A stretch of 64,000 bases of DNA from Marinisporobacter sp. (GCA_025210525.1 JAOARP010000017.1:1-64000), one strand, 5' to 3'; numbered from the stretch's first letter, positions 16,405 through 26,176 are shown. Notes: generated by a model not told the origin, from the sequence alone. Numbers and translations: made by a program.

Positions 16405-17877
16405 ATGTTTAAAATTTTTAAGAGAAAACCCTGTGAAGAAGCAAATGCTATTATTAAATATGTGGAAGATAGGATTGAAGGAAAAGAAACGTCAATACCA
16501 AGTGTTGAGTATCCTGTACACAAAAATTTACTAAAGGATTATGAAAGACTTTTTTCTAATGAAGAAATCATGTCTACTTCATCAAAAAAGATGTTAGATG
16601 TAAATGCATCATTAAGTGATTTTGATGTGGAAATGTCTAGTATTTCTGATGAACTAATTGATTTTGCAAAAGAAATGGCAACTGTAAGTGAATCAAATTT
16701 AGCTGTGGTAGAAGAAATTACTGCTAGTATGAATCAGGTAAATTATACGATTAATGAAACTACTGAAACATTAAAAGAATTAGCGGTATCTTCGAAGGAA
16801 TTAACAAATCAAAACTATAAGAGTCTTGATGAAATTAAAGAAATCAATCAATTAAAGCAAGACGTAATGAATGATGCAAGCATTATGAGTAAACAAATTG
16901 AACGACTAGTTGAAATGGCTAATAAAGTAAATGAAATTGTAATAGGAGTTGGAGCTATAGCAGATCAAACCAATTTGTTAGCTTTAAATGCTTCTATAGA
17001 AGCTGCAAGAGCAGGAGAGCATGGGAAAGGATTTTCTGTTGTGGCACAAGAGATAAGAAAGCTTGCAGATGATACAAAGGAGAGTCTTCGAGGGATGGAG
17101 AACTTTGTAAATCATATTCAAGAGGCTGCTAAAGAGGGCAAGGAAAGTATGAACAACACTATTGAATCTACAGAAAAAATGAGTAAAAAAATTGATTCTG
17201 TATCGGATACTACGAACAAGAATGTAGATATGCTTGAAAGTACAGTAAATAATGTATATACCATCAATGAAGCTATGAGCGGAGTAAGTGTAGCGGCTAC
17301 GGAAATTAATGAAGCTATGGATATCTCAAGTAAGGATGCAGAGAGATTAAGTGTTATGACAAATACAATTCATGAAGATGCATTAAAAAGTGGAGAATAT
17401 GCTAAGAAAATTTCAACAATAGATCAGACTCTTTCAGATATTGTAAAGGAAATGAGACAAGGATTAGATGGAACGATACATGCTATGAGTAATAGGGAAT
17501 TTTTAGAACATATGGAAAAGGCCAAAATAGCTCATCAAAGTTGGTTGGACAATTTAAATTATAGTGTAGATACAATGAAAAATCATCCACTACAAACGGA
17601 TAGTTCTAAATGTGCATTTGGTCATTTTTATCATTCTATACAAAACATGCCTATCGTGATTGAAAAAGAATGGAATGAAATCGACCGTGTTCATGAGGAC
17701 CTTCATAACTCCGGAAAAAAAGTATTGAAAGCTATTAAAGAGAACAATCATTTAGAGGCACAAGAATATTATGATGCAGCTGAAAAACTATCAAGACAAA
17801 TATTTAAATTGATAGATGAAATTCTTGTAGAAGTAAACAAGCAAACGCAAAAAGGTATTGAGTTATTCAAAGGTTAA
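16405..17877 (+). CDS. Cytoplasmic methyl-accepting chemotaxis protein with CZB domain
   Basis: The 490-residue protein has no membrane segment. A long coiled coil carries the conserved signalling hairpin ([20 protein letters not shown]) near the centre. Residues about 360-475 form a chemoreceptor zinc-binding (CZB) domain with the characteristic CAFGHFYHS motif and flanking histidines. CZB chemoreceptors sense zinc or hypochlorous acid through the zinc-bound Cys. The upstream diguanylate cyclase may belong to the same motility circuit, though each appears to have its own transcript. A strong terminator follows. Confidence 0.9.
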   Translation: MFKIFKRKPCEEANAIIKYVEDRIEGKETSIPSVEYPVHKNLLKDYERLFSNEEIMSTSSKKMLDVNASLSDFDVEMSSISDELIDFAKEMATVSESNLAVVEEITASMNQVNYTINETTETLKELAVSSKELTNQNYKSLDEIKEINQLKQDVMNDASIMSKQIERLVEMANKVNEIVIGVGAIADQTNLLALNASIEAARAGEHGKGFSVVAQEIRKLADDTKESLRGMENFVNHIQEAAKEGKESMNNTIESTEKMSKKIDSVSDTTNKNVDMLESTVNNVYTINEAMSGVSVAATEINEAMDISSKDAERLSVMTNTIHEDALKSGEYAKKISTIDQTLSDIVKEMRQGLDGTIHAMSNREFLEHMEKAKIAHQSWLDNLNYSVDTMKNHPLQTDSSKCAFGHFYHSIQNMPIVIEKEWNEIDRVHEDLHNSGKKVLKAIKENNHLEAQEYYDAAEKLSRQIFKLIDEILVEVNKQTQKGIELFKG

Positions 17878-17891
17878 TGAATATATTTGTG

Positions 17892-17926
17892 AAAAACTCT
17901 ATTTTAGATAATGAAATAGAGTTTTT
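17892..17926 (+). terminator. Intrinsic terminator after the chemoreceptor gene
   Basis: A perfect 13-bp stem (17892-17904 with 17914-17926) ends in a T run. Confidence 0.9.
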
Positions 17927-17982
17927 AATGGTATTATAAGAATAAAGTTATAGAATAAAAATTCAATATTAAGGTGATTTTT

Positions 17983-18798
17983 ATGAAAAAATATTTTTCT
18001 ATAGGAGAAACGGCTAAGATTAATAATGTATCTATTCAGGCTTTAAGGCTTTATGATAGAATGGGGCTTTTAAAACCTGCTTATGTTGATCCAAAGAGTA
18101 ATTATAGATATTATACAATAGATCAATTTATCTATTTAGATTTAATCAGGTATTCAAAATATATAGGGGCTCCTCTTAAGGAGCTTAATGATGTACTACA
18201 TAATAAAGATGTGCTAACATTATTATCTTTTATAAAAAATCAACAACAGATAGTCGAGAAAGAGATCATTCGATTAGAGAATATAAGTAAGGCTATAGGA
18301 AAGATAGAAAAAAAGATTAAATATGCTGTAGAACTTAAAGAAACCAATAAAATATATTTTAGAGAAATTGAAAAAAGATTCACTGTAAATACTATATTAA
18401 ATAAAAAAGATGAAGATAGTGATATAGAAATAAAACTAAGAAGGTTAGATAGAATTCTAGAAGAAAATGAAATCATATTTGAAGGAGAAACAGGATATTT
18501 CATAGATTTAGATATATTTTTTAATGAAGAATATATTTGTTATAAAAGTATTTATTCAACAGTCTATATGAAGGATATTGAAAATAATAAGGTAGAGATC
18601 AAAGAGATAGCAGCAGGTAAATTTATATGTATCGCATATTTAAATAAAGATCGAGAAAGTGCCGTAGATAAATTAAGGAAATATATGAAAGAAAATAATA
18701 TCATCCCTAGAGGTATGGGGGTAGAAACTCAATTATTCAATACTTTAGAATCATGGCAAAATGAGGATTTATTATATGAACTACAAATTTTAATTTAA
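17983..18798 (+). CDS. MerR-family regulator of the second MATE module
   Basis: The 271-residue protein has a MerR winged helix (YFSIGETAKINNVSIQALRLY, wing NYRYYT), a dimer helix at about 75-120, and a C-terminal effector domain of the GyrI-like size. It is similar in plan to the regulator at 11847. ATG 17983 is chosen because GTG 17974 lies within the AAGGTGAT ribosome binding site. Only 57 bp separate it from a MATE gene whose promoter has the 19-bp MerR spacer, so the two genes form a regulator-target pair in tandem. Confidence 0.9.
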   Translation: MKKYFSIGETAKINNVSIQALRLYDRMGLLKPAYVDPKSNYRYYTIDQFIYLDLIRYSKYIGAPLKELNDVLHNKDVLTLLSFIKNQQQIVEKEIIRLENISKAIGKIEKKIKYAVELKETNKIYFREIEKRFTVNTILNKKDEDSDIEIKLRRLDRILEENEIIFEGETGYFIDLDIFFNEEYICYKSIYSTVYMKDIENNKVEIKEIAAGKFICIAYLNKDRESAVDKLRKYMKENNIIPRGMGVETQLFNTLESWQNEDLLYELQILI

Positions 18799-18803
18799 AC
18801 CTA

Positions 18804-18834
18804 TTGACTCTATACATGGTATAGACTTTATAAT
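18804..18834 (+). promoter_or_regulatory. MerR-type promoter of the second MATE gene
   Basis: TTGACT (18804-18809), exactly 19 bp, then a perfect TATAAT (18829-18834). The spacer region carries the dyad ACTCTATAC-ATG-GTATAGACT (8 of 9 pairs). It lies just after the MerR stop codon. Confidence 0.87.
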
Positions 18835-18855
18835 CTCTTTTAGGAGGGATAAAAC

Positions 18856-20199
18856 ATGAAGTCACTATGGAAAGAGTTTATGAAATATGCGGTTCCATCT
18901 GTAATAGGAATGATGGTTTCAGCACTGTATATAGTTGTTGATGGAATATTTGTAGGTAGAGGAGTAGGGGCAAGTGCTTTAGCTTCAATAAATGTAGCTT
19001 TACCCATTACCACATTGATGATTGCTATAACCATGATGATTACCATGGGAGGAGCAGCAGTAATGTCTATAAAGTTCGGAGAGAATAAGTATGAGGAAGG
19101 GAACAATATTTTCTTACAGAGTTTATTCTTAATAATAGCTATAACAGGCGTTGTATCAATAATTAGTGTGATTTTTCCAGAACAATTAGCAAGAATGTTA
19201 GGAGCGAGTGATGAATTACTTAAAGGAACAGCTGAATATCTTCGTTATTATATGCTATTTGGACTTGGATTTTCAGGAAGTTTGGCCTTAAGTGCCTTTG
19301 TCAGAAATGATGGGAATCCCAATTTAGCTATGATTTCTTTGATTTTGGGTGCAGTAACGAACATCGCTTTAGATTATACTTTTATATTTATTTTTAATCT
19401 GGGAATAATAGGTGCAGCAGTAGCTTCTGGATTAGGGCAATTATCTAGTGTGTTTTTACTCCTAACCCATTTCCTTAGAAAAAGGGGAAATTTGAAATTA
19501 TATATGCCTAAATTAAAAAAACAAGAACTCATAAGAATTATAAGGGCTGGAACACCAGAGTTTATCGTTCAAGTATCACCAGCAGTTAGTGTATTTGCCT
19601 TTAACCAAGTAATCATAAGAAGAATTGGTGAGATAGGTATTGCAGGATTTAGTATCATTGGTTATATAAGTGCTGTCCTTTTAGCGTTGTTTATTGGAAT
19701 TTCTCAAGGAATACAGCCCTTGTTAAGCTATAACTATGGAAAGGGAGATTATGAAAAGGTAAAAAAAGTATTTAAAATAGGTGTAAAGACGAACTTTACT
19801 GCTTCATTGATTATATATGGAATATTACTCCTATTTGGAGAGAAAATAATCAGTATATTTAATGGTGATAGAATACTTGTAAAATTAACTTACGAGGCAA
19901 TGATCATTTATGCGTTTTCCTTTGTTATAGCGTCCATAAATATAGTAAATGTAACGTATCATCAATCTACAGAGAATTCAAAGATAGCAAATATTATATC
20001 TACCAGTAGAGGAATGATCTTTACAATACTTGCTATAATCATTCTTCCTTTAATAATAGGAGATATAGGAATTTGGATTTCGATCATTCTAGGAGAACTT
20101 TTGACTCTAGCTTTAATTATCTACTTATCGTATGTAAAAAAAGTAGATATAAAACCTAATCATAAAGAAATTGCAGTATGCAGCATAAAGAGTGCTTAG
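18856..20199 (+). CDS. MATE-family efflux transporter
   Basis: The 447-residue protein has about twelve membrane segments with MATE signatures (YAVPSVIGMMVSALYIVVDG at the N-terminus, GISQGIQPLLSYNYG in the second half). It belongs to the DinF/MepA-like branch with a single-copy VDGIFVG motif. The start has a clear AGGAGGG site. It is controlled by a MerR-type promoter immediately downstream of a MerR gene, so it is probably induced by the compound it exports. It is a distant paralogue of the MATE protein at 10367. Confidence 0.92.
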   Translation: MKSLWKEFMKYAVPSVIGMMVSALYIVVDGIFVGRGVGASALASINVALPITTLMIAITMMITMGGAAVMSIKFGENKYEEGNNIFLQSLFLIIAITGVVSIISVIFPEQLARMLGASDELLKGTAEYLRYYMLFGLGFSGSLALSAFVRNDGNPNLAMISLILGAVTNIALDYTFIFIFNLGIIGAAVASGLGQLSSVFLLLTHFLRKRGNLKLYMPKLKKQELIRIIRAGTPEFIVQVSPAVSVFAFNQVIIRRIGEIGIAGFSIIGYISAVLLALFIGISQGIQPLLSYNYGKGDYEKVKKVFKIGVKTNFTASLIIYGILLLFGEKIISIFNGDRILVKLTYEAMIIYAFSFVIASINIVNVTYHQSTENSKIANIISTSRGMIFTILAIIILPLIIGDIGIWISIILGELLTLALIIYLSYVKKVDIKPNHKEIAVCSIKSA

Positions 20200-20219
20200 A
20201 TTTATATTTAGGCATTCTT
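20188..20219 (+). terminator. Terminator after the second MATE gene
   Basis: An 11-bp stem (20188-20198 with 20209-20219, two G-U pairs) overlaps the stop codon and is followed by a T run. Confidence 0.7.
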
Positions 20220-20354
20220 TTTTTACATGTTATAATATTTTCCATCTTATAGCATCATATTAAGGATTATAGATAATCAATACACTTAAAATATTTTTTA
20301 GAATAAGTGTCATTTTTTTTAAAATAGCGGTGTTTATATATATGAAGACGGGAG

Positions 20355-20891
20355 GTGGTTAATATTTTTGGGATCCCAAGAAGAAAGAAAATAGCAAATG
20401 AAACCTTTCAGATAAATTATGAAAAATATTATAGTGTAGTATACAAGCAGCTGTATTACTTAGTTGGAAATAATGAATTAGCGGAAGATTTAACACAGGA
20501 AGTGTTTATAAAGTATTTCGATTCAAAAGGGGAAATTAAGTTTTTAGGGGCTTGGCTTTCAAAGGTTGCAACCAATACAGCCTTCAACTACTTAAGAGGA
20601 GAAAAGAGAAGGATAAAAAGGGAAGAAAGCATTTTTGAGGAAGTGAATGAGATTTTTTCAATAGAAGATGAAATATTTAGGAATGAAGAGGTAAAAAGGG
20701 TTAGAAAAGTTTTATCAGGTTTACCAGAGAAACAAAGAGTTTGTTTGATTTTAAAATTTTCAGGATATTCTTATGAAGAAATCCATAGGGGAACGGGCAT
20801 TACTAAAAACAATATTAGTCAGTTGATTGCACGGGGAAAACAGAAATTTTTAAAATTATATGAAAAGGAAGGTGAGTTTCATGTGTTATGA
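20355..20891 (+). CDS. ECF/SigV-like RNA polymerase sigma factor
   Basis: The 178-residue protein has sigma region 2 (LAEDLTQEVFIKYF, then WLSKVATNTAFNYLR) and region 4 with a C-terminal helix-turn-helix (YSYEEIHRGTGITKNNISQLIARG). It leads an operon with an anti-sigma factor and an ABC exporter. The start is uncertain: GTG 20355 overlaps the Shine-Dalgarno GGGAGGTGG, there is no ATG in frame, and a rarer start a few codons downstream would be better spaced. The 3' end overlaps the anti-sigma gene by 11 bp, implying translational coupling. Confidence 0.88.
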   Translation: MVNIFGIPRRKKIANETFQINYEKYYSVVYKQLYYLVGNNELAEDLTQEVFIKYFDSKGEIKFLGAWLSKVATNTAFNYLRGEKRRIKREESIFEEVNEIFSIEDEIFRNEEVKRVRKVLSGLPEKQRVCLILKFSGYSYEEIHRGTGITKNNISQLIARGKQKFLKLYEKEGEFHVL

Positions 20892-21984
20892 AATAGAGGT
20901 ATTTCAGCAAATTATTGATGGCACCTATGAAGGAGACATAGATGAAGTATTTTCACATATAGAGACTTGTCCTTATTGTAAAGAGCGTTTTGATACATTA
21001 AAAAAGGAAGAAAAGCTAGTAGAAGGCATTTTTAATAAAGGGTTGGTTATGCCTTCTTGCCGTCCTATTCATGTAGTCAATAAGAATAAGAGGAGGACTT
21101 TTAAAATGAACCAATTAGCTAAAAGATGGACAGCAGTTGCGGCTGTAGCTTTGATATGTACCAGTTTATTATTTGTAGATCCTATTAGAGCGAAAGCACA
21201 GGATTTATTGAAGATCTTTCGAATACAAGAAATGAAGACGGTTTCTATTAGTGAATCAGATATTCGGGAAATAGATGAGATTTTTCGAAAAGGAAATGGT
21301 TCTAAAGAAATTGAAAACTTTATTAAAGTGGATGTATCTTCAGGAGGAAAAGAAATTAATATAGATAATCCTAGTGCTGAAAAGATAAAAGATAAAATGT
21401 CAAATGCGAAGGTGATGAATTTAAAGGAAGGCTTTAAATATGAATATGCGAGCATTTATCCGAAACAGGAGATTACAATGAAACTAAATATAGATAAAGC
21501 CAATGACTTTTTGAACTATTTAGGAGAAACAACAACGCTTCCTAAAACTTTGGACAATAGACCTTTTAGTATTCGTTCTGAAAATGTAATTTCTTATAGT
21601 TTAAAAAGTGAAAATAAAACGAAAGATAAAGAACGTAAATTTATTTGGGTAACGCAGATGAAAGCACCTACTATAGAAATACCAAGTGATGTAGATGAAA
21701 AACAATTAATAAAATCCTTGTTTTCTATGAACTTTTTACCCAATAATATAAAAGAACAATTTTTAGATATGGAGGATATACCATCAACTATTCCAATTGT
21801 TTACAATCCAGAGACACAAACAAAGGAAGAAGTAAACATTAGAGGTGAAAAGGGGATAATCATTAAAAATAAAGATTCAAGAGCCTATTATAATATATAT
21901 TTTAAACAAGGGGATATGGTATATAGTATAGGTAGTAATTTTGATGTGGATGAAGTACTATCTATGGTTGAGGAGATGAAGTAG
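20881..21984 (+). CDS. Zinc-finger anti-sigma factor with extracytoplasmic domain
   Basis: The 367-residue protein begins with a short cytoplasmic zinc-binding anti-sigma domain, shown by the HxxxCxxC motif in SHIETCPYCKERF. A membrane segment lies at about residues 80-100, and a large outer domain of about 260 residues follows. It should hold the upstream sigma factor inactive until an envelope signal is sensed. ATG 20881 follows AAGGAAGGTGAG and overlaps the sigma gene. The ABC transporter gene begins on the very next base after its stop, so all four genes form one operon. Confidence 0.85.
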   Translation: MCYEIEVFQQIIDGTYEGDIDEVFSHIETCPYCKERFDTLKKEEKLVEGIFNKGLVMPSCRPIHVVNKNKRRTFKMNQLAKRWTAVAAVALICTSLLFVDPIRAKAQDLLKIFRIQEMKTVSISESDIREIDEIFRKGNGSKEIENFIKVDVSSGGKEINIDNPSAEKIKDKMSNAKVMNLKEGFKYEYASIYPKQEITMKLNIDKANDFLNYLGETTTLPKTLDNRPFSIRSENVISYSLKSENKTKDKERKFIWVTQMKAPTIEIPSDVDEKQLIKSLFSMNFLPNNIKEQFLDMEDIPSTIPIVYNPETQTKEEVNIRGEKGIIIKNKDSRAYYNIYFKQGDMVYSIGSNFDVDEVLSMVEEMK

Positions 21985-22881
21985 ATGGTTATAAAAACGG
22001 ATCATTTAACAAAACAATTTAAAGGAAATGGTGGATTTGTAGATATTTCCCTCTCTGTAAAAGAGGGGGAAGTGTTCAGTTTTTTGGGAAAGAATGGAGC
22101 AGGTAAGAGTACTTTTGTAAGAACTCTTCTAGGGATTTTACACCCTGAATCAGGAAAGGGAGAAATTCTTGGAAAACCTATAGGAGATATAGGAACTAGA
22201 AAAAACATAGGATATTTACCAGAGCTTTTTCAGTATCACAATTGGTTAACAGGATATGAACTTTTGTGGAATCATGGACTTCTTTATAAGATGAATAAAA
22301 AAGATATTAAAAATAGAATAGAAGAAGTACTTATAATGGTAGGATTAAAGGGACATGAACATAAAAAAATAAAAGAATACAGTAAAGGAATGAAGCAAAG
22401 GATCGGTTTAGGTAGTGCTATTTTACCAAACCCTAAAATATTGTTTTTGGATGAGCCTACAAGTGCACTAGACCCTATTGGAAGAAAAGATGTTCGTGAT
22501 ATTATTTTAAAACTAAAGAATCAAGGGAAAACTATTTTTTTGAATACCCATCTTTTAAGTGAGGTAGAGCTGGTTTCAGACCGAGTAGCTATTATAGATC
22601 GAGGAAGAATGAAAAAGGTAGGAACAATGGAGGAACTCCTTCATTCACCAGTACAACTTTTAGTAGGAAATCTAAATGAAAAAATTATTCATGAATTGAA
22701 AAAAATGGATCAAAATATAAAAAAGATAGGAAATGAAATAGAAATGCATGTAAAGGATGATGAGGTTCTTCCTCAAATAGCAAAATTCATCGTAGAAAAC
22801 AATGGACTTTTATATAATATGAAGAAAAAAGAAAATTTACTTGAAGAATTATTTATCCAAACGGTAGGGGAGGGGGAATAA
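21985..22881 (+). CDS. ABC transporter ATP-binding protein
   Basis: The 298-residue ATPase has Walker A GKNGAGKST, signature YSKGMKQRIGLG, Walker B ILFLDEPTSALD and the switch histidine in LNTHLLSE. About 60 extra residues at the C-terminus are typical of the ABC-2/drug and lantibiotic exporter subgroup. It pairs with the permease 3 bp downstream. Being in an operon with a sigma/anti-sigma pair suggests a role in envelope stress or peptide antibiotic resistance; the substrate is not known. Confidence 0.92.
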   Translation: MVIKTDHLTKQFKGNGGFVDISLSVKEGEVFSFLGKNGAGKSTFVRTLLGILHPESGKGEILGKPIGDIGTRKNIGYLPELFQYHNWLTGYELLWNHGLLYKMNKKDIKNRIEEVLIMVGLKGHEHKKIKEYSKGMKQRIGLGSAILPNPKILFLDEPTSALDPIGRKDVRDIILKLKNQGKTIFLNTHLLSEVELVSDRVAIIDRGRMKKVGTMEELLHSPVQLLVGNLNEKIIHELKKMDQNIKKIGNEIEMHVKDDEVLPQIAKFIVENNGLLYNMKKKENLLEELFIQTVGEGE

Positions 22882-22883
22882 AA

Positions 22884-23735
22884 ATGGATACGATTATCAA
22901 AATGACCTTCCTTGAAATGAGAAAAAAGAAAATTTTATATTTAACACTAATTCTTACAGGGATTTTTTTGCTCCTTTATGGAACAGCATTAAGATATGCC
23001 TATAAATCATTACCTTCAACAGATACATTAGTAAGATTAACCATTTCAGGACAGCTTCTATCTATGGGTATTTATGCGGTAGGCTTTATTACAGCATTTT
23101 TGTCTATTTTTTCAAGTGTAGGGGCTATCGCATCGGAGATTGAAAAGGGAACTTATGATGCTATCTTATCAAAGCCTATTGCTAGATATGAGATTGTTTT
23201 AGGAAAGTTTATAGGTATTTTATCTGTATTGCTCCTTTACGTAACCTTTTTGTTTTTAAGCGTTGTAGGATTAAATATTTTATTTGGAAAAGGCGTTGTG
23301 ATTAACTTTTCTATTGGAGCTATTATAAAATCTTTAGCTGTTTTTTATCTTTTACCTATTTTATTAACGGCAATAGGTATGTTTTTAAGCGTTTCATTAT
23401 CAACTATTGGATCCGGTGTTATCTTAGTGATTTTATATTTTTGTGGTATGGTAGGGGGTATAGTAGAACAAATAGGATTTTTCTTGACAGATGCAGGGAC
23501 AAAAGCAGTGTTAACCAATATAGGAATTATTACAAGTCTCATTATTCCATCAGATATTATCTATAGAAAGGCATCTACCCTTTTATATACAACATCTTCA
23601 GGGTTTAATATAAGCCTTGAAAGTATGATTGGAGGAAGTATTCAACCAAGCCCTTTCATGATGGGGTATATTGTTTTTTATGCTGTTGTGATGGTCTTAT
23701 TGGCAGTTGTAAAATTTCAAAGGAGAGATTTATAG
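22884..23735 (+). CDS. ABC-2 type transporter permease
   Basis: The 283-residue protein has six hydrophobic segments. The N-terminal cytoplasmic stretch, the EIEKGTYDAILSKPIARYEI loop and the final FQRRDL tail are typical of ABC-2 permeases partnered with single-domain ATPases. It lies directly downstream of the ATPase gene. The start has a GGAGGGGG site. Its substrate is unknown. Confidence 0.9.
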   Translation: MDTIIKMTFLEMRKKKILYLTLILTGIFLLLYGTALRYAYKSLPSTDTLVRLTISGQLLSMGIYAVGFITAFLSIFSSVGAIASEIEKGTYDAILSKPIARYEIVLGKFIGILSVLLLYVTFLFLSVVGLNILFGKGVVINFSIGAIIKSLAVFYLLPILLTAIGMFLSVSLSTIGSGVILVILYFCGMVGGIVEQIGFFLTDAGTKAVLTNIGIITSLIIPSDIIYRKASTLLYTTSSGFNISLESMIGGSIQPSPFMMGYIVFYAVVMVLLAVVKFQRRDL

Positions 23736-23736
23736 A

Positions 23737-23844
23737 ATGAATTTTAAAGAATTGAAAAATAATTATCAAAGTAAGAATATAGGAGAGTATTTAAAACATC
23801 AAGATGGTGAGAATATACCTTATGAGAGTAGAAAAATAATATAG
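23737..23844 (+). CDS. Possible 35-residue small protein
   Basis: A short, charged reading frame (begins MNFKELKNNY, ends SRKII) starts one base after the permease stop, with AAGGAGAG about 13 bp upstream, and ends just before the operon terminator. The spacing of the ribosome binding site is long and there is no recognisable family, so it could be a real operon-end peptide or the stub of a deleted gene. Confidence 0.35.
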   Translation: MNFKELKNNYQSKNIGEYLKHQDGENIPYESRKII

Positions 23845-23847
23845 AAG

Positions 23848-23877
23848 TAGGGCAGGGTCGTGAATGATCTTGCTCTA
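23848..23877 (+). terminator. Terminator of the sigma/ABC operon
   Basis: A 12-bp stem (23848-23859 with 23866-23877, three G-U pairs) has a 6-nt loop and is followed by a T run. Confidence 0.8.
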
Positions 23878-23923
23878 TTTTTATATAAATGGGGAGGGGA
23901 AAAATTGTACATCAATAGTTTTC

Positions 23924-23953
23924 AAGTATAATTATATTGGTATAATTATACTT
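23924..23953. promoter_or_regulatory. Perfect 13-bp inverted repeat upstream of MocR gene
   Basis: Arms 23924-23936 and 23941-23953 (core GTATAATTATA) flank a 4-bp centre, 37 bp before the MocR start codon. It is not followed by a T run, so an operator, perhaps for autoregulation, is more likely than a terminator. TATAAT-like -10 elements are embedded in it. Confidence 0.55.
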
Positions 23954-23989
23954 ACGACGAAGTTGATAAAAAATGGAGAGGGTGATTTC

Positions 23990-25441
23990 TTGTTAACGAT
24001 TGACTGGAAACCAGATAAAACATCTTCTATTCCTTTATATAAGCAAATTATAAATTATATCAAAGGCAAAATAGCGAATGGCGATTGGATTGTAGGAAGT
24101 AAGCTCCCTACCCAAAGAGAACTGGCAAAAGCTTTTGATGTGAATAGGAGCACTATTGTAGAAGCTTTAGATGAATTAAAGGCAGAGGGGTTGATAGAAG
24201 GAAAAAGTACGAAGGGTACCATTATTGTAAATAATACATGGTCCTTACTAGCTTCTATATCGCCTCCTAATTGGCAAGATTATATTGAGAGTGGGGTTCA
24301 TAGACCTAATTTAGAAACAATTCAATTGATCAATAAATTAGAATTTGAGCCGAATATGATTCGATTAGGAACAGGAGAGCTTTCACCAGAGCTTTTTCCA
24401 AATGAAAGGATGAAAAAGGTATTCAAAAATCTTTCGGAAAAAGTGCATTCTTTAGGATACTTAGAACCTAAAGGATTGCAGCCTTTAAGAGAAGTTATTA
24501 GCCAATATTTAAAAAAATATGGAATTCATGCATCTCCTGCTTCTATTTTAATTACTTCGGGAGGCTTGCAAGCTCTTCAATTAATATCTATTGGGATTCT
24601 TCAGCCTGGATCTACTATATTTGTTGAAAAGCCTTCTTATATAAAATCACTTCATGTTTTTGAATCTACAGGGATGAAGCTAACGGGGTTGTCTATGGAT
24701 GGTGATGGGATTAATCCAAGAGAAATAAAAAGAAGTAATAAAAATACAACTCTTCTTTATACTATTCCTACCTTTCACAATCCTACGAGTATTGTTATGC
24801 CAGAGAATCGACGAGAAAAAATACTTAAAATATGTGAAAAGGAGAGACTTCCTATTATTGAAGATGATGTTTATAGAGAACTTTGGCTTGATGAAAAGCC
24901 TCCATTACCTTTAAAGACTAATGATAAAAACGGAACGGTTCTTTATTTAGGAAGTACATCTAAGACTTTAGCACCAGGATTTAGAATAGGTTGGTTGGTA
25001 GGTCCAGAACCTGTTGTGGAAAGATTAGGTGATATTAAGATGCAGACGGATTATGGTTCTAGTTCTCTTTCACAATGGGCAATAGCAGAATGGATTGCTA
25101 GTGGATTGTATGAAGAAAATCTTATAGAAATAAGAGAAAAGTTAAGAATTCGTAGGCAATTAGCATTGGAAACACTGGAAAAACATTTTTCTGATATAGC
25201 CATATGGGAAAAGCCTAAAGGGGGATTTTATATATGGCTAACCCTCAAACAAAAAATATCTATGAATAAGCTATTTCACATGGCTTGGAAAAAAAGGCTA
25301 TTAATTAATCCAGGGTATATGTATGATTTTTCAAATAATCAGAGTTTGAGGATTTCTTATGCTTATGCATCATTAAAAGATTTAGAAAAAGGGCTTGAAA
25401 AACTATCAATAATCATTAGAGAATTAATCAAAGAAAAGTAG
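23990..25441 (+). CDS. MocR-family PLP-dependent regulator (GntR-aminotransferase fusion)
   Basis: The 483-residue protein has an N-terminal GntR winged helix (KLPTQRELAKAFDVNRSTI) at about 25-75 and a fold-type I aminotransferase domain with the PLP lysine in LGSTSKTLAPGFRIGW. MocR proteins bind PLP and often regulate amino-acid or vitamin genes. I chose TTG 23990: GGAGAGGGTGAT precedes it, and the resulting protein matches the 483-residue paralogue at 28464 end to end. The LysE exporter is next in line, with paired TTGGTTGG repeats in front of it. Confidence 0.9.
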   Translation: MLTIDWKPDKTSSIPLYKQIINYIKGKIANGDWIVGSKLPTQRELAKAFDVNRSTIVEALDELKAEGLIEGKSTKGTIIVNNTWSLLASISPPNWQDYIESGVHRPNLETIQLINKLEFEPNMIRLGTGELSPELFPNERMKKVFKNLSEKVHSLGYLEPKGLQPLREVISQYLKKYGIHASPASILITSGGLQALQLISIGILQPGSTIFVEKPSYIKSLHVFESTGMKLTGLSMDGDGINPREIKRSNKNTTLLYTIPTFHNPTSIVMPENRREKILKICEKERLPIIEDDVYRELWLDEKPPLPLKTNDKNGTVLYLGSTSKTLAPGFRIGWLVGPEPVVERLGDIKMQTDYGSSSLSQWAIAEWIASGLYEENLIEIREKLRIRRQLALETLEKHFSDIAIWEKPKGGFYIWLTLKQKISMNKLFHMAWKKRLLINPGYMYDFSNNQSLRISYAYASLKDLEKGLEKLSIIIRELIKEK

Positions 25442-25461
25442 TTGTAAAATTAGCTACTTTT
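25434..25461 (+). terminator. Terminator after first MocR gene
   Basis: An 8-bp stem (25434-25441 with 25454-25461) overlaps the stop codon and runs into a T tract. Confidence 0.7.
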
Positions 25462-25464
25462 TTC

Positions 25465-25497
25465 TTGGTTGGGGATAAATTTAGTATTCTTGGTTGG
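25465..25497 (+). promoter_or_regulatory. Paired direct repeats, candidate MocR operator of lysE
   Basis: TTGGTTGG occurs at 25465-25472 and 25490-25497, a period of 25 bp, with GGGA or AGA after each. A similar pair lies at 29952-29982 downstream of the other MocR gene. Direct repeats at a two-turn spacing are common for MocR activators. Confidence 0.55.
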
Positions 25498-25557
25498 AGA
25501 CATTGGATGTTTATGGAGTTAAAATAATAGTAGATAGAAGATGAAGGGGGAGGACAT

Positions 25558-26172
25558 ATGATTGGTTATCTTGTACAAGGATTTATGTTAGGACTTGCTT
25601 ATGTAGCACCTATAGGAATGCAAAATCTTTATGTGATCAATACAGCTATTAGTAAAGATAGATTAAGAGCTTATCAAGTTGCTTTTATCACATCATTTTT
25701 TGATATTTCTCTTGCGTTAGCTTGTTTTTTTGGGATGGGCATGTTGATGGAAAAATCACAAATATTAAGAGGAGCTATACTGCTTATTGGAAGCTTGGTT
25801 GTCATATATATAGGGATTGGTCTTATACGAAGTAAGGTAGAAACAGAAAAAGATGTAGATGTAAACAAATCTTTGATCCAAGTAATTATTGCTTGCTTTA
25901 CGGTTACTTGGATGAATCCACAAGCATTAATAGATGGATCTTTACTATTGGGAGGATTTCGTGCATCTCTTCCAATTGAAGGTTCAAAGATGTTTATTAT
26001 GGGTGTTTGCTTAGCTTCATTATCTTGGTTTACAGGGGTTACTACAATCGTTTCAATTTTTAGGAATAACTTTAATAATAAAGTGATTCAATGGATCAAT
26101 ATAATCTGTGGCGGAATAATTATTTATTATGGATTAAAACTTTTATATACTTTTATTCAGATGATAAAATAA
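25558..26172 (+). CDS. LysE/ArgO-type amino acid exporter
   Basis: The 204-residue membrane protein has six hydrophobic segments and the LysE family signature at the N-terminus (GLAYVAPIGMQNLYVINTAI) and in the middle (TVTWMNPQALIDGSLLLGG). These proteins export basic amino acids such as lysine or arginine. It follows a MocR gene and has candidate MocR boxes upstream, so it is probably induced when its substrate or a related amino acid builds up. The start has GGGGGAGG. Confidence 0.9.
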   Translation: MIGYLVQGFMLGLAYVAPIGMQNLYVINTAISKDRLRAYQVAFITSFFDISLALACFFGMGMLMEKSQILRGAILLIGSLVVIYIGIGLIRSKVETEKDVDVNKSLIQVIIACFTVTWMNPQALIDGSLLLGGFRASLPIEGSKMFIMGVCLASLSWFTGVTTIVSIFRNNFNNKVIQWINIICGGIIIYYGLKLLYTFIQMIK

Positions 26173-26176
26173 TAAA

